This document shows positions 16,899-25,975 of a stretch of DNA of 64,000 bases, piece by piece. The stretch spans positions 62,001-126,000 of the forward strand of contig CAZDOK010000005.1 in assembly GCA_964507025.1 (NCBI GenBank), given 5' to 3'. The notes under the pieces were generated by a model, which was given only the letters and a program-made list of their open reading frames with translations, had not been told where the DNA came from and did not search any database. A program made the position numbers and the translations under genes. The first letter of the stretch is position 1. The number at the start of each line of letters is the position of its first letter. The DNA comes from Amarobacter sp964507025 (GTDB taxonomy: Bacteria; Chloroflexota; Dehalococcoidia; Tepidiformales; Tepidiformaceae).

Positions 16899-17630
16899 AT
16901 GCCGATCAAGTGGCCGATTCCCGATCATACTCAGCTCGAACTCGTGGCGCTGTTGGCACTTAAGACGGTGGACCCCAGCCTTCGGGCTAGTGGCGTGGCG
17001 CATTCCGCCAGAGTTCGCGTGCCCGGCTTGAAGTCCAGACGGGAAGTGGATGTCTTGTTTGTCGATGCGCCAGGGGGCCGTCGAGTCAGCGTGGAAGCCC
17101 AAAAGAGAGGCCGCAAGGTCACACAGCCCTTCCTCGATCAGGTCGAGGGCAAGATGCTGCAGATAGCGGCCGACCGAACGGTCCTCATCTCCGAGGCCGG
17201 GTTCTCCGAAGATGTTGTGACCAGAGTCCGGAACTCGAAAGGACGACCTCGAGCCATGCGCATCTCCCGCGAGGAGCTTGAAGTGAAGGGACAAGTCGGG
17301 GAAGCCACCCTCGAGTTTCGGCTCTCTGACGGAGCGGTGGCGCGTTCTGAGCTCACGCCAGCGTCCATCGTGGACACGACGGGCACGCTTCTCGGGCACG
17401 TCTTCTACGGCGTCTGCGAACAGACGCGAGCGATGGTGGTAGTCACGCTTGACGCTGAGACTGCCGAAGCTGGGGGTACCGGCGCGGCCATAGTGATGCA
17501 GGCGGACTTCCTAACACTTCCGATAACCGTCGCGGAACTGGTGGTAAGCGTCCGCGGCATGGCCGTGGCGCGGCACCTTCTGGTCAATCCACGCGACTAC
17601 GAGATTCCAACAGAACAGCCGGCCGGCTAG
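16899..17630 (+). CDS. Putative PD-(D/E)xK-fold nuclease-like protein
   Basis: A 243-residue protein that I do not assign to a named family. Residues about 47-75 read SRREVDVLFVDAPGGRRVSVEAQKRG: an aspartate after a hydrophobic strand, then a strand with E-x-Q-K. That is the pattern of the restriction-endonuclease-like fold in its ExQ variant. The C-terminal half is beta-rich with no known motif. It is convergent with, and overlaps by 4 bp, a tyrosine recombinase gene, and it begins a defence island. A role as a restriction-type or mobile-element nuclease is inference. Only a weak ribosome site precedes the ATG. Confidence 0.5.
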   Translation: MPIKWPIPDHTQLELVALLALKTVDPSLRASGVAHSARVRVPGLKSRREVDVLFVDAPGGRRVSVEAQKRGRKVTQPFLDQVEGKMLQIAADRTVLISEAGFSEDVVTRVRNSKGRPRAMRISREELEVKGQVGEATLEFRLSDGAVARSELTPASIVDTTGTLLGHVFYGVCEQTRAMVVVTLDAETAEAGGTGAAIVMQADFLTLPITVAELVVSVRGMAVARHLLVNPRDYEIPTEQPAG

Positions 17631-18565
17631 AAGACACCGATCGCTTCGGCCACCCGTCCCCACGACCTGTCCTCGGCGACCTCCAGCCTCCTGAGGTAAA
17701 CGCTCGTCACCGCAAGCGAACTGTGGTCGAGGAACGAACTCACCTGCTCGACGCTGTCACCGGCGTCACGGCGCAGCTTGGCGGCGCTGTGGCGGAGTAT
17801 GTGGAAGCCGGTGGGTGGAAGGCCCGCCGCCACGAGATACCTCTTGAATCGCGCGTACGCCGTGGGTTGGGAGATGCCCCGGGGACCGGAGCCCGCCTGC
17901 CACAGCGATTCGTCCTGGCTCATCGTCTCAAGGCACTTTCCGCAGTCTGCCAGTGTACGGACGATGGCGTCGAAGGCGGGGCGCGGCAGTTCCCGGCGGC
18001 CGACCTTCCCGCCTTTGCCCCGGTACTGGTAGAACGCCCGCTCCTCGTCGCACTCGATGTCCTTCGCGTTCAGGTTGAGCACCTCGCTCCGTCGCCGCCC
18101 CGTGAGAACGAGGGTCAGGACGATGGCGCGGTCCCTTCGCCCAGCTACGCTGTCTGGGATGACCGCGAGGAGGCGTTTTACGTCGTCTCCGCTCAGTCCT
18201 CGCGCTGGCGCCGGCGAGTGCTTCGGGCGCTCCAAGCGCTCACAGGGGTTCGAGGTCAGCAGATCCATGCGGATCAGGAACCGATAGAACGAAGAGATGG
18301 CTGCGATCCGGGAACCCACCGTCAGCGCCGCGGGCTCCTTGCCGGAGACGCCACGACCGAAGCAGAACGCCATCGCCTCGGCGGTGGCCACCTGGTCGGG
18401 CGTCTTGCGGAGCTGGCCGAAGAACGCGTTGAGGATGCGCGAGTAGCTCTGGACGGTACGCATCGAGCCGGTGCGACGATGCTTCTCGGCCATGAAGGCG
18501 TAGAGGGCTTGTTCCCACTTCGTGGGGTTGGTCGATTCGGGCAGGAGGTACGTGTTGGTGTTCAT
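17627..18565 (-). CDS. Tyrosine recombinase/integrase
   Basis: A 312-residue recombinase of XerC/D-like size. The N-terminal SAM-like core-binding domain (WEQALYAFMAEKHRRTGSMRTVQSYSRILN) is followed by a catalytic domain with all residues: Arg in LTGRRRSEVLNL, Lys in RGKGGKVGRRE, HILRHSAAKLRR, LDHSS and the nucleophile Tyr in VTSVYLRR. ATG at 18565 is preferred over an upstream in-frame TTG. It is transcribed divergently from the HEPN-motif gene. It could have brought in the neighbouring defence genes; no attachment site was recognised. Confidence 0.93.
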   Translation of the reverse strand: MNTNTYLLPESTNPTKWEQALYAFMAEKHRRTGSMRTVQSYSRILNAFFGQLRKTPDQVATAEAMAFCFGRGVSGKEPAALTVGSRIAAISSFYRFLIRMDLLTSNPCERLERPKHSPAPARGLSGDDVKRLLAVIPDSVAGRRDRAIVLTLVLTGRRRSEVLNLNAKDIECDEERAFYQYRGKGGKVGRRELPRPAFDAIVRTLADCGKCLETMSQDESLWQAGSGPRGISQPTAYARFKRYLVAAGLPPTGFHILRHSAAKLRRDAGDSVEQVSSFLDHSSLAVTSVYLRRLEVAEDRSWGRVAEAIGVF

Positions 18566-18627
18566 CCGCGACACTAACGCGTAGGTTCGCGGCGGACGCA
18601 AGTCGTTCCGGGCCTAGGAGGTGACGA

Positions 18628-19341
18628 ATGAGGTCGGTCGCGAGGAACGAGTTCGGGGTGATTCTCGAAGACGAGGCGTTGGACAAGGAGGCCATGCGGC
18701 AAGGCCGGGACGAGGTTCTCGATACGTTGGATATCTTTCGACGCAACGGTGAAGAGGCGCTCGCCTACGAAGCCAGACTGAATTCCCCCGCCGGCCTGGT
18801 CGCGTTCTGGAGTGCGCCCACCGACGCTCCTCCTGCCCAGGCATTCAGGACACCAGCCCGCTTGCTCCATAATTTCTTGGCCTCGGCCGGCACGCTCACT
18901 GACCACACCCGTAACCACGTTCGGCGGTGCTACGAGAACCACTCCTTCTGGCAGACGTACCAATCCGAGGTCAGAAGTGTCTTCGGGGAGAGCGATCTGG
19001 CGCAATTTATCCAGGACTTACGGAACTTCACGCTCCACCACAGCCTGCCCATCACGAACGCGACGCTCTCATGGGGACAGGATCGACCAACGACCCATCG
19101 CTTCCAGTTAGACAATGCTCGGCTTCTTCGGAGTTTCCAGTGGAAACAGAGAGCTCGCCAGTTCATCGATGAGCAGGGGGATCGGTTCGCCATCTTCCCG
19201 TCCGTGGCTGAATACATGGAGTTGGTCGCCGCCTTCCATGTTTGGCGCGAAGAGCGAGAGCAGGAACTCTGGCACCGCGCCATGGAGGCACAACACGGTC
19301 CCAACAGCCGAATCGCCCGCGAAGCGCGCGGCGAGATCTGA
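18628..19341 (+). CDS. HEPN-motif protein of unknown function beside the cas operon
   Basis: A 237-residue, mainly helical protein. Residues 125-137 read AQFIQDLRNFTLH: the R-N-x-x-x-H signature (Arg132, Asn133, His137) typical of HEPN-superfamily ribonucleases. No other domain is recognised. The start ATG has GGAGG 8 bases upstream. It lies 63 bp from the divergent recombinase and 282 bp before cas6, on the cas strand. HEPN proteins are common effectors in toxin-antitoxin, abortive-infection and CRISPR systems; an RNase role here is inference from one motif and location. Confidence 0.5.
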   Translation: MRSVARNEFGVILEDEALDKEAMRQGRDEVLDTLDIFRRNGEEALAYEARLNSPAGLVAFWSAPTDAPPAQAFRTPARLLHNFLASAGTLTDHTRNHVRRCYENHSFWQTYQSEVRSVFGESDLAQFIQDLRNFTLHHSLPITNATLSWGQDRPTTHRFQLDNARLLRSFQWKQRARQFIDEQGDRFAIFPSVAEYMELVAAFHVWREEREQELWHRAMEAQHGPNSRIAREARGEI

Positions 19342-19623
19342 CACGATGCCTACTTCGTAGTGATTCCAGCAGAGGTCATTCCGCCTCAGTCGGGAACCCC
19401 TCGACGCGGCGCGGGCACCTCGACCGATCTCGTCCGCCGCCTTCAAGTCGTGCAAAACAACCCCGGCGGAGACGGTCGTTCGGGATATGCCGTCCCCGAT
19501 TCGCGACAAGTGTTGTCGCTATCGCCATCAACGATTCGTTCCGGCAGAATAGCCCCGCAACGCTGCCGTCGGAGGTCGGACCTCCGCACGCACGGTGGCT
19601 GTGACTGAGCGTCAGGAGACCTC
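19342..19623 (+). other. Gap before the cas operon
   Basis: This 282-bp stretch holds no convincing gene. A short ORF exists in it but lacks a ribosome site and looks random. The cas operon promoter should lie here, but I see no clear -35/-10 pair. CAGGAG at 19613-19618 is the ribosome site of cas6. Confidence 0.4.
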
Positions 19624-20310
19624 GTGGTTCGCACGGTAGCACTGGAAAATCCGCCGTTCGTAGACCTCTCATTTCCGATACTCTCGGAATCGGGCAGCTC
19701 TTCTTCCACTCTCCTAGCCGATCACGGATACCCGCTGTTCGCGGCGATTGCCCACGCGTTGCCGTTCCTACACGGTAACGACAGGGTTGCCATACATCCT
19801 GTCGCGGGTCGCTTGGCCGGCCTCCGGAGGATTCAGCTCACGGATTCATCCGGTGTCACTCTGAGGCTCCCATCGGACCTAATCGACGCGGCTCTGCCGC
19901 TGGCCGGGGCAACATTGGACGTCGAAGGCTCGCGCTTGCGACTGGGGCCTCCCCGCGCGGCGGAGTTGGTGCCAGCAGCCACGCTCAGGAGTCGACTGGT
20001 AGTCATCAAGGGAATGCTCGACGCGCAGGCTTTGGCCGCGGCTGCCCGCCGTCAGCTGGATGCCCTCGGAGTTGCCGGGAGGGTCGCCATTCCCGCACGT
20101 CAAAGCGAAGTGAGTTTTGAGGCGACCGGGGTCGGCAGTCCCGACCCGTTCGAGCGTCGGACGATGAAGGTGCGTGACAAGGTCATCGTCGGGTACGCGT
20201 TGACGATTGACGAGCTAACTGCTGAAGAATCCGTGTGCGTTCAAGAACACGGAGTCGGAGGCCGACAGCGTTTCGGTTGTGGGGTGTTTGTCCCGGAAGA
20301 GCGTCCATGA
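19624..20310 (+). CDS. cas6: CRISPR-associated endoribonuclease Cas6 (Cmx6, MYXAN type)
   Basis: A 228-residue protein starting with GTG behind CAGGAG. Features of the MYXAN-type Cas6 family: an N-terminal ferredoxin-like strand then HGYPLFAAIAHALPFLH (with a likely functional histidine), a second RAMP-type half, and the C-terminal glycine-rich loop GVGGRQRFGCGVF. Cas6 cuts the precursor crRNA within each repeat. The repeat here has a short GC hairpin with a GAAA loop followed by about 8 bases, which suits Cas6 cleavage. Its stop overlaps the cas3 start (ATGA). Confidence 0.88.
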   Translation: MVRTVALENPPFVDLSFPILSESGSSSSTLLADHGYPLFAAIAHALPFLHGNDRVAIHPVAGRLAGLRRIQLTDSSGVTLRLPSDLIDAALPLAGATLDVEGSRLRLGPPRAAELVPAATLRSRLVVIKGMLDAQALAAAARRQLDALGVAGRVAIPARQSEVSFEATGVGSPDPFERRTMKVRDKVIVGYALTIDELTAEESVCVQEHGVGGRQRFGCGVFVPEERP

Positions 20311-22637
20311 ACAATCCGAGCGACCGCGCCCCCGTTCTGGCTAAGACCCCTCAACGTGGTCATGCGGTCACGCTTGATGAGCACGCAAGCGACGTGGGGC
20401 GCGCGACTCTGGTGATGTTTGGTGAGCGTGAACGCCCGAGTTTGTTGGCCCGTTCTTGGTTACGGTTCTTCAAGGTGCCCGAGCGCTGTCTTGACGAGTT
20501 CTGGCGAGCCCTGATGGTCGCTGCCTTTCTACACGACCTCGGGAAGGCGAACGGCGACTTCCAGAACGCCGTTCGCAATGCCATGAATCCGCAATCCATT
20601 CGGCATGAGCACGTTACCGCGCTTCTGCTTGGCTCCCAGCCCCTTTGCGGCTGGCTGAGTTCCAGTCTGACTCCCCCAGAGCTACTGGCGGTACTGTCTG
20701 CGGTCGTGTCGCACCACTGCAAAGTGGGGCCCGGCACGGAACACGGCGACCGCCGATTGGGATTTAACCGGGTCGGAGCTCACTCGCTCCGACTGCTCAC
20801 TGGAGCTCCCGAAGTGAAAGCCACACTTGAGATGGCAGCCGACATTCTTGGGCAACCCCCGCCAGCAACCATCGACCAGACCTGGGACTTCGCTGGTCAG
20901 GTCGATCGGCTTTCGAGCCAGTTCATCCGGCTGGTCCGGCAACTGGAGAAGACCGCATCTTCGTCCGAACCTCCCTGGCAAATGGTGAGAGCGGTCAAAG
21001 CAGCTGTCATGCTCACGGACTCTGCTGGCTCGGCCGCAACCCGGATGGAGCTGGGCATCAGTCAGTGGATGGGGCAAGCGTTCGATGGTGAGCCGTTGAG
21101 TGCCCGGGTAGTCGAAGACTGCGTCATTGCGCCTCGTATCAGGGAATTGGAACAGCGGGGCAAATGGAATGGGTTCCACGACTTCCAGCTTGCCTGTTCC
21201 CATCTCGGCGACCGCGCCCTGCTCCTGTCCGGGTGTGGCACAGGCAAAACGCTCGCAGCGTGGAAGTGGGTTGAGGAGCAGCTTCGGGGAGGCAAATACC
21301 GCCGCGCCATCTTTCTCTATCCCACGCGCGCCACAGCGACGGAAGGGTTTCGCGACTATGCGTCGTGGGCGGGTCCAGAAGCTGCCGCGCTCATCCATGG
21401 AACGGCGTCATTCGAATTGCAGACCATGTTCGGTAACCCGGAAGACGAACGCTCGGGGTGGGACTTCACCGGTGAAGACCGGTTGTTTGCCCTCGGCTTC
21501 TGGGACCGCCGCATCATCACCGCGACGGTTGACACCTTCCTTGCTGCCATGTCGAATCGGTACGCCGCCCTCTGCATGCTGCCGGTGCTGGCGGAGGGAG
21601 TCATGGTGATAGACGAGGTGCACAGTTTCGACCAAAGAATGTTCGAACACCTGGAGCGATTTCTCGAGGCGTTCGACGTACCAGTGCTCTGCATGACGGC
21701 GTCACTGCCGCCAGACCGGCTCGACATCCTTCGCAGCAAGCGCGGTATGCAGGTATTCCCGCAGGACTCCGACCGATTCGAGGACCTCGAACGCCAGGCG
21801 ACCGCCATCCGTTACCGCGTCCGGTTCGGGGAACTTACCGATGCCTCGGATGCGGTGGTTGCTGCGGTTCGTTCGGGTAAGAAGGTGCTCTACGTGTTGA
21901 ACACGGTTGACCGCTGCCAGAAGGCCGCCGCGGCCCTCGCGACGGAAATCCCCGGACGGATTGAGTGCTTCCACAGCCGCTACAGGCTCCGGGACAGACG
22001 TGATAGACACCGCACAGTCATCGACCGATTTCAGTCGGAGGTTGGCACCGGCCTTGCGCTCGTCACCACACAGGTTTGCGAGATGAGTCTCGACCTGGAC
22101 GCGGATGTCCTCGTGACTGAAGCTGCGCCCGTTGCATCGCTCATACAGAGGATGGGCCGTTGTTGCCGCGAGCCGATTCCCCGCCCGGGCCGCGTGGGTG
22201 AGGTAGTCGTGTATCGCCCCGTCAAAAACCTTCCCTACGATGTCGCGGAAATCGACCAGGGCGAGGAGTTCGCCAGGACTCTCGCGGAGTCCGGCGGCGT
22301 TTCACAATCCGACCTGACACGATATATCGCCGACCTCGACGTCAAAGACCCCCTCTTCGCCGGTGGTTTCGCGGGCTTCCTCGACAGCAAGTGGTACGCG
22401 AACGGCAGGGAGGACAGCTTCCGTGAGGACGATGAGTATGTGACCGACTCTCTCCTCGACTCCGATGTTGACGAATACGTCTCGGCGCAGGCACGGCGCG
22501 ACCCGAGTGCCGCAGGCTGGGTGGTTCCCGCTCCCCGGTATCTCACGCAGCCGGATGCCCGCCTCGGGCAATTCCTCAGAGTAGCCCCTGCGAGCCTGTA
22601 CGACCACGTTTTCGGCCTTCGAGGTAGAGCCTCGTGA
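20307..22637 (+). CDS. cas3: Cas3 helicase-nuclease (HD domain + SF2 helicase)
   Basis: A 776-residue effector nuclease of type I CRISPR. The N-terminal HD nuclease shows EHASDVG, FLHDLGKANGDF (His76-Asp77), RHEHVTALLL and VSHHCKVG. The helicase shows Walker A SGCGTGKT (~308-315), DEVH box VIDEVHSFD (~435), the TASLPPDRL motif III, HSRYRLRDR, and motif VI QRMGRCCRE (~613). All catalytic motifs look intact. ATG at 20307 overlaps the cas6 stop; the upstream in-frame ATG would lie inside cas6. It degrades the non-target strand after Cascade recruitment. Its stop overlaps the GTG of cas8. Confidence 0.97.
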   Translation: MNNPSDRAPVLAKTPQRGHAVTLDEHASDVGRATLVMFGERERPSLLARSWLRFFKVPERCLDEFWRALMVAAFLHDLGKANGDFQNAVRNAMNPQSIRHEHVTALLLGSQPLCGWLSSSLTPPELLAVLSAVVSHHCKVGPGTEHGDRRLGFNRVGAHSLRLLTGAPEVKATLEMAADILGQPPPATIDQTWDFAGQVDRLSSQFIRLVRQLEKTASSSEPPWQMVRAVKAAVMLTDSAGSAATRMELGISQWMGQAFDGEPLSARVVEDCVIAPRIRELEQRGKWNGFHDFQLACSHLGDRALLLSGCGTGKTLAAWKWVEEQLRGGKYRRAIFLYPTRATATEGFRDYASWAGPEAAALIHGTASFELQTMFGNPEDERSGWDFTGEDRLFALGFWDRRIITATVDTFLAAMSNRYAALCMLPVLAEGVMVIDEVHSFDQRMFEHLERFLEAFDVPVLCMTASLPPDRLDILRSKRGMQVFPQDSDRFEDLERQATAIRYRVRFGELTDASDAVVAAVRSGKKVLYVLNTVDRCQKAAAALATEIPGRIECFHSRYRLRDRRDRHRTVIDRFQSEVGTGLALVTTQVCEMSLDLDADVLVTEAAPVASLIQRMGRCCREPIPRPGRVGEVVVYRPVKNLPYDVAEIDQGEEFARTLAESGGVSQSDLTRYIADLDVKDPLFAGGFAGFLDSKWYANGREDSFREDDEYVTDSLLDSDVDEYVSAQARRDPSAAGWVVPAPRYLTQPDARLGQFLRVAPASLYDHVFGLRGRAS

Positions 22638-24283
22638 CCGCTGAAATAGTTCTCAACTTCGACCCCCACGTCCTACCCACCGCCCAGCACCGGGCCGGGT
22701 TGGCCGGCCTCCTGATCGGTATCAAGTCGCTGGAACGTCGCGGCCGGGAACCTCGCCCCGAGGTCACCGTCGATAGGCACGGCACAGTTGAACTTGGACT
22801 TACTGAGGAGTCCCTGCAGACGCTGTTCGATTGCCTGTACGCTGCAACCAGCGAGACGGTCTGGGTCCCTAAGGTCCGCACGAATAGGAAGACGGGCCAA
22901 CCCGTCGAGCCACTTGACCGGCGCGAGAGGGTGGAGGAGAAAACTGGCGGGAAGCCGAAGGTAATCGAAGAGTACGCTTACCCGCAGGTGGTTCCCGCTG
23001 GGCTGCCCCTCCAGGACCTCGGCATGCCGGCGCACTGGTTGAAACTCTGGCGAGATATTATTTGGAACGTCCTCCGCGCCATCCCAACTACCCGCGGACC
23101 ATATGAAGCGCGGGCTGTCGGGAAGCCCGCCAAGGACGCGGTCGAAGCCTGGAAAGCAATTATTCGTGGCGTAACGGGGGACGTCAAAGGGCACATGTAC
23201 CTAGGTGCCCAGGAAGCAACCGCCGATGCCGTGCCTTTCCGCGGACAGGCCAGCGAGAACCTCCTTCTACACTTTTGGCCGCTCGTCATGGGTCTCGGGC
23301 TTGGTGTCGCGCTGAAGATCGACAACGGGCAGGTGAAACAAGAACAGACCGGCTACGTCATCACGATCCCCGACGTTCACGACCTCGAATGGTTTCGCGA
23401 AGACTTCGCCGCTGCCACGGCCCAACTGGACGATCAGGCGCATCCTTACTTCAAGGAACGGCCTCGAAGTTCGGTACTCGCACTTCCGCAGGAAGGGGGA
23501 CTTGACTACGTTGCGCGGCTGTCGGCTGTCGCCAAGGCTAGAGCCGCCGGAAGTTCTGTCGCGATGTCGCTTTCCGGGACGGAGGTTTACTGCATGAAGA
23601 CTGGCGGGCAGCAACCGCGTCTCGCGAGTGTCGGGAGGCTATCAGTCACGCGCGACGTGCTCGAGCGGTACGAGTCCGCCTCAAGGTCCCGCCAAACGCC
23701 GACCTTCCGTCGGCAGCTCATCCTCAACGTGCTCGACCGCGTCCCCTGGTATCGAGCATTCAACCGTCTCTTCGATGACCTTCCGGACGCCTTTTTTGTT
23801 GGGTCCGGGCAGTGGTTCGGGGCCGATGCAACCTCGATGTTCGAACAGCAAGTTCACGCCGCAGGAGGGATGGTGAGCACGACAACCAGCAGCAACCAGA
23901 CCGAGTTCGACCTTGCGCGACGGGTGCGCGACATGGTTCGGGCCTACGTCCGGCACCGCACTGAAGAGCGGTCCGGAATCACATGGGAGTCGTTCAAGGA
24001 CGACCGGCAACCGACAGCGTCCGGCGGCATGCGTGTTAACACGCCAACCAAGTACAGCGAGGCGCAGGAGAGAGTGTGCACCGATGCTTTCTTCCAATTG
24101 CGAGCTACGAGGTCGCGCGAAGACTTCATCGCGTACTTCACTGGCACCATCTGCTCGGTCCCGCAGTTCCTTCCCGAGGCCGAGTACCAGGGCATCGCAG
24201 TAGCCCTGCTCCGCAGGGACGACACGTGGGAAGACATCAAGAGCCTTTCGATGCTCGCCATCTCCGCCCTGTCGGGCAGCTAA
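22634..24283 (+). CDS. cas8: Cascade large subunit Cas8 (Cmx1/DevT-like, type I-B)
   Basis: A 549-residue protein starting with GTG in the cas3 stop. It resembles the MYXAN-type large subunit (Cas8a1/Csx13/Cmx1, homologous to Myxococcus DevT), with the early stretch VLNFDPHVLPTAQHRAGLAGLLIGIKSLERRG and the IPTTRGPYEAR segment after a Trp-rich helix. This subunit recognises the PAM and holds target DNA. It is a rapidly diverging family, so the call leans on gene order as well as sequence. Confidence 0.85.
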   Translation: MTAEIVLNFDPHVLPTAQHRAGLAGLLIGIKSLERRGREPRPEVTVDRHGTVELGLTEESLQTLFDCLYAATSETVWVPKVRTNRKTGQPVEPLDRRERVEEKTGGKPKVIEEYAYPQVVPAGLPLQDLGMPAHWLKLWRDIIWNVLRAIPTTRGPYEARAVGKPAKDAVEAWKAIIRGVTGDVKGHMYLGAQEATADAVPFRGQASENLLLHFWPLVMGLGLGVALKIDNGQVKQEQTGYVITIPDVHDLEWFREDFAAATAQLDDQAHPYFKERPRSSVLALPQEGGLDYVARLSAVAKARAAGSSVAMSLSGTEVYCMKTGGQQPRLASVGRLSVTRDVLERYESASRSRQTPTFRRQLILNVLDRVPWYRAFNRLFDDLPDAFFVGSGQWFGADATSMFEQQVHAAGGMVSTTTSSNQTEFDLARRVRDMVRAYVRHRTEERSGITWESFKDDRQPTASGGMRVNTPTKYSEAQERVCTDAFFQLRATRSREDFIAYFTGTICSVPQFLPEAEYQGIAVALLRRDDTWEDIKSLSMLAISALSGS

Positions 24284-24295
24284 AGGAGAGACTCC

Positions 24296-25264
24296 GTGAA
24301 CCTCTTTGCCAGCATCCTTACGAACAGTGCGCCAAGCGCCAACTACCGCGGCGAGAGCCAGAACAACCGCATGACGCTTCAGCGAATCACGAAGGGCCGG
24401 TTTGAGTACGCCGTCATCTCGCCCGAGGCGGTGCGGAACGCGCTGAGAGAGACCCTTCGACGTTATGCGACGGCGGGCGACGGTGCGATTGCGCTGAACC
24501 GCGAACGCCTGCACAACGAAGACCAACTGGCGGTTCGCTTCAACGACTACCCCGACCCGACCAGGTATGCCGACGACTTCCTCTTCGGCTACATGGTCGC
24601 CGACCGCAAGCAGATCCCCTCAGTGGTACTCAAGACCCGAAGCGATTTCCAGTTCAAGCGTGACTCGGTAATTCGCACCAACATGGCGGTGGCCCTCGAA
24701 CCGTACCGGCACGATGCGCTCCTCACCCAGTCGCCACTGACCATCAAGAACGAGTCCGCGCCCTGGCAGAATGCCACGTCCTCCGCACTCCTGAACCGCG
24801 AGACATCCGTCACAGCATTTCAGTACCCGTTCGCGCTCAACCTGGATGACTGTGACCTCAGCGACGACGCCGGAGGAAACCTACGCCGACGCTGGCTGCG
24901 CGCCCTGCTGCGCGCTGTCTCCGAACTGACTGGTGTGGCCGGAAACCACGCGCGGAGCTACTTCCCGATGCAGCCTGCGAGCATCGTCATCAGGATGACC
25001 AACCGGCTGACCCCCGATTTCGACCTTTACGGATACCAGCCAGATGGAAGCGTCCCAGACCTCGTCGGGAGTCTCCTCACCGGCGGCCTACCCGGTGACG
25101 AGTTCATTCTTGCCGGGGACCTGGTCCGGAAAGTACTGACCGCCGAAGAGAGAGCCGCGCTGGTCGCGCGAGGAGTGACGTTGGATGAGCGACCGGAGAG
25201 AGCCCTGAACAGTGTCGCAGTCAGGGTCACAGGCGCGGCATTCCTGCCGACCTCCGGGGCTTGA
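24296..25264 (+). CDS. cas7: Cascade backbone Cas7 (DevR/Cst2 family)
   Basis: A 322-residue RAMP protein forming the crRNA-binding filament. The start NLFASILTNSAPSANYRGES and the stretch RITKGRFEYAVISPEAVRNALRETL are typical of the DevR/Cst2 group, and FQYPFALNLDDC begins the second half. GTG at 24296 is preceded by AAAGGAGAG. It is the only cas gene with a small gap (12 bp) and a strong own ribosome site, as expected for the subunit needed in several copies. Confidence 0.92.
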   Translation: MNLFASILTNSAPSANYRGESQNNRMTLQRITKGRFEYAVISPEAVRNALRETLRRYATAGDGAIALNRERLHNEDQLAVRFNDYPDPTRYADDFLFGYMVADRKQIPSVVLKTRSDFQFKRDSVIRTNMAVALEPYRHDALLTQSPLTIKNESAPWQNATSSALLNRETSVTAFQYPFALNLDDCDLSDDAGGNLRRRWLRALLRAVSELTGVAGNHARSYFPMQPASIVIRMTNRLTPDFDLYGYQPDGSVPDLVGSLLTGGLPGDEFILAGDLVRKVLTAEERAALVARGVTLDERPERALNSVAVRVTGAAFLPTSGA

Positions 25265-25267
25265 CGA

Positions 25268-25975
25268 ATGCTCCGAATCCGAGTGAAGGCTCCATTTGGT
25301 GCTTTCCGGCTCTTCACGGCCGGAAGCTACCGTCCGACGGCGCCTTTTCCGACGTTCGCTTCCGTCTACGGGCTGCTCCTGAACATCGCGGGTATCGAGA
25401 GCCGGTGGGACGATGGGAAGTCGCCGATGACGCGCACCGCGGGCGGCCTGCCCGGCTGCCGCCTGGCAATCGGGCTTCACCTGGTCCCCGACGTCCAGGT
25501 GCTTTTCCAGCAGTTGCACAATTACCCCATCGGGACTACCGGCAAGGACCACGCGCTGGAGACACGAGGCAACAAGTACAACATCCAGCCCATATCTCGC
25601 GAGCTGCTTGCGGGAATGGACTTCAGTGCCGCGGTGGACGGGAACGATGATCTCGAAGGCCGCCTCGAAGAAGGGGTACGCCTGGGCATGGGTTACCGGC
25701 CGACATCCAGACGCCGGTACGGCATTCCGTTCCTTGGCGACAACAACCTCTTCCTCAGCCACCTTGACGTACTGGAGGTCGACGAGCCGGCGATGTGGCT
25801 ACGAGCTCTGGCCGACGACGAACCCGCCGTGGACGCCACGCGGCTCTATACCCAGATCGACAGGGCGGACAACACGAAGACACGTTCCCAGCTGTTCTGC
25901 CTCGAAAGCGCGGAATCCCCGGTCCCCTGGGCCCTGTCCTGGGTGACGATTCCGCCCACGGCGGGAAATGTGTGA
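25268..25975 (+). CDS. cas5: Cas5 (DevS-like)
   Basis: A 235-residue RAMP protein that caps the crRNA 5' handle. The start MLRIRVKAPFGAFRLFTAGSYRPTAPFPTFASVYGLLLNIAG is the characteristic Cas5 N-terminal motif. It follows cas7 by 3 bp and its stop overlaps the GTG of the cas4-cas1 fusion. Confidence 0.93.
   Translation: MLRIRVKAPFGAFRLFTAGSYRPTAPFPTFASVYGLLLNIAGIESRWDDGKSPMTRTAGGLPGCRLAIGLHLVPDVQVLFQQLHNYPIGTTGKDHALETRGNKYNIQPISRELLAGMDFSAAVDGNDDLEGRLEEGVRLGMGYRPTSRRRYGIPFLGDNNLFLSHLDVLEVDEPAMWLRALADDEPAVDATRLYTQIDRADNTKTRSQLFCLESAESPVPWALSWVTIPPTAGNV

Noticed and set aside
16619..18627. A tRNA gene as target of the tyrosine recombinase.
   Set aside because: No cloverleaf or T-arm-like sequence was seen near the recombinase or elsewhere in the window.
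19360..19608. An 82-codon ORF between the HEPN-motif gene and cas6.
   Set aside because: It has no ribosome site, a random-looking composition and lies where the cas promoter should be.
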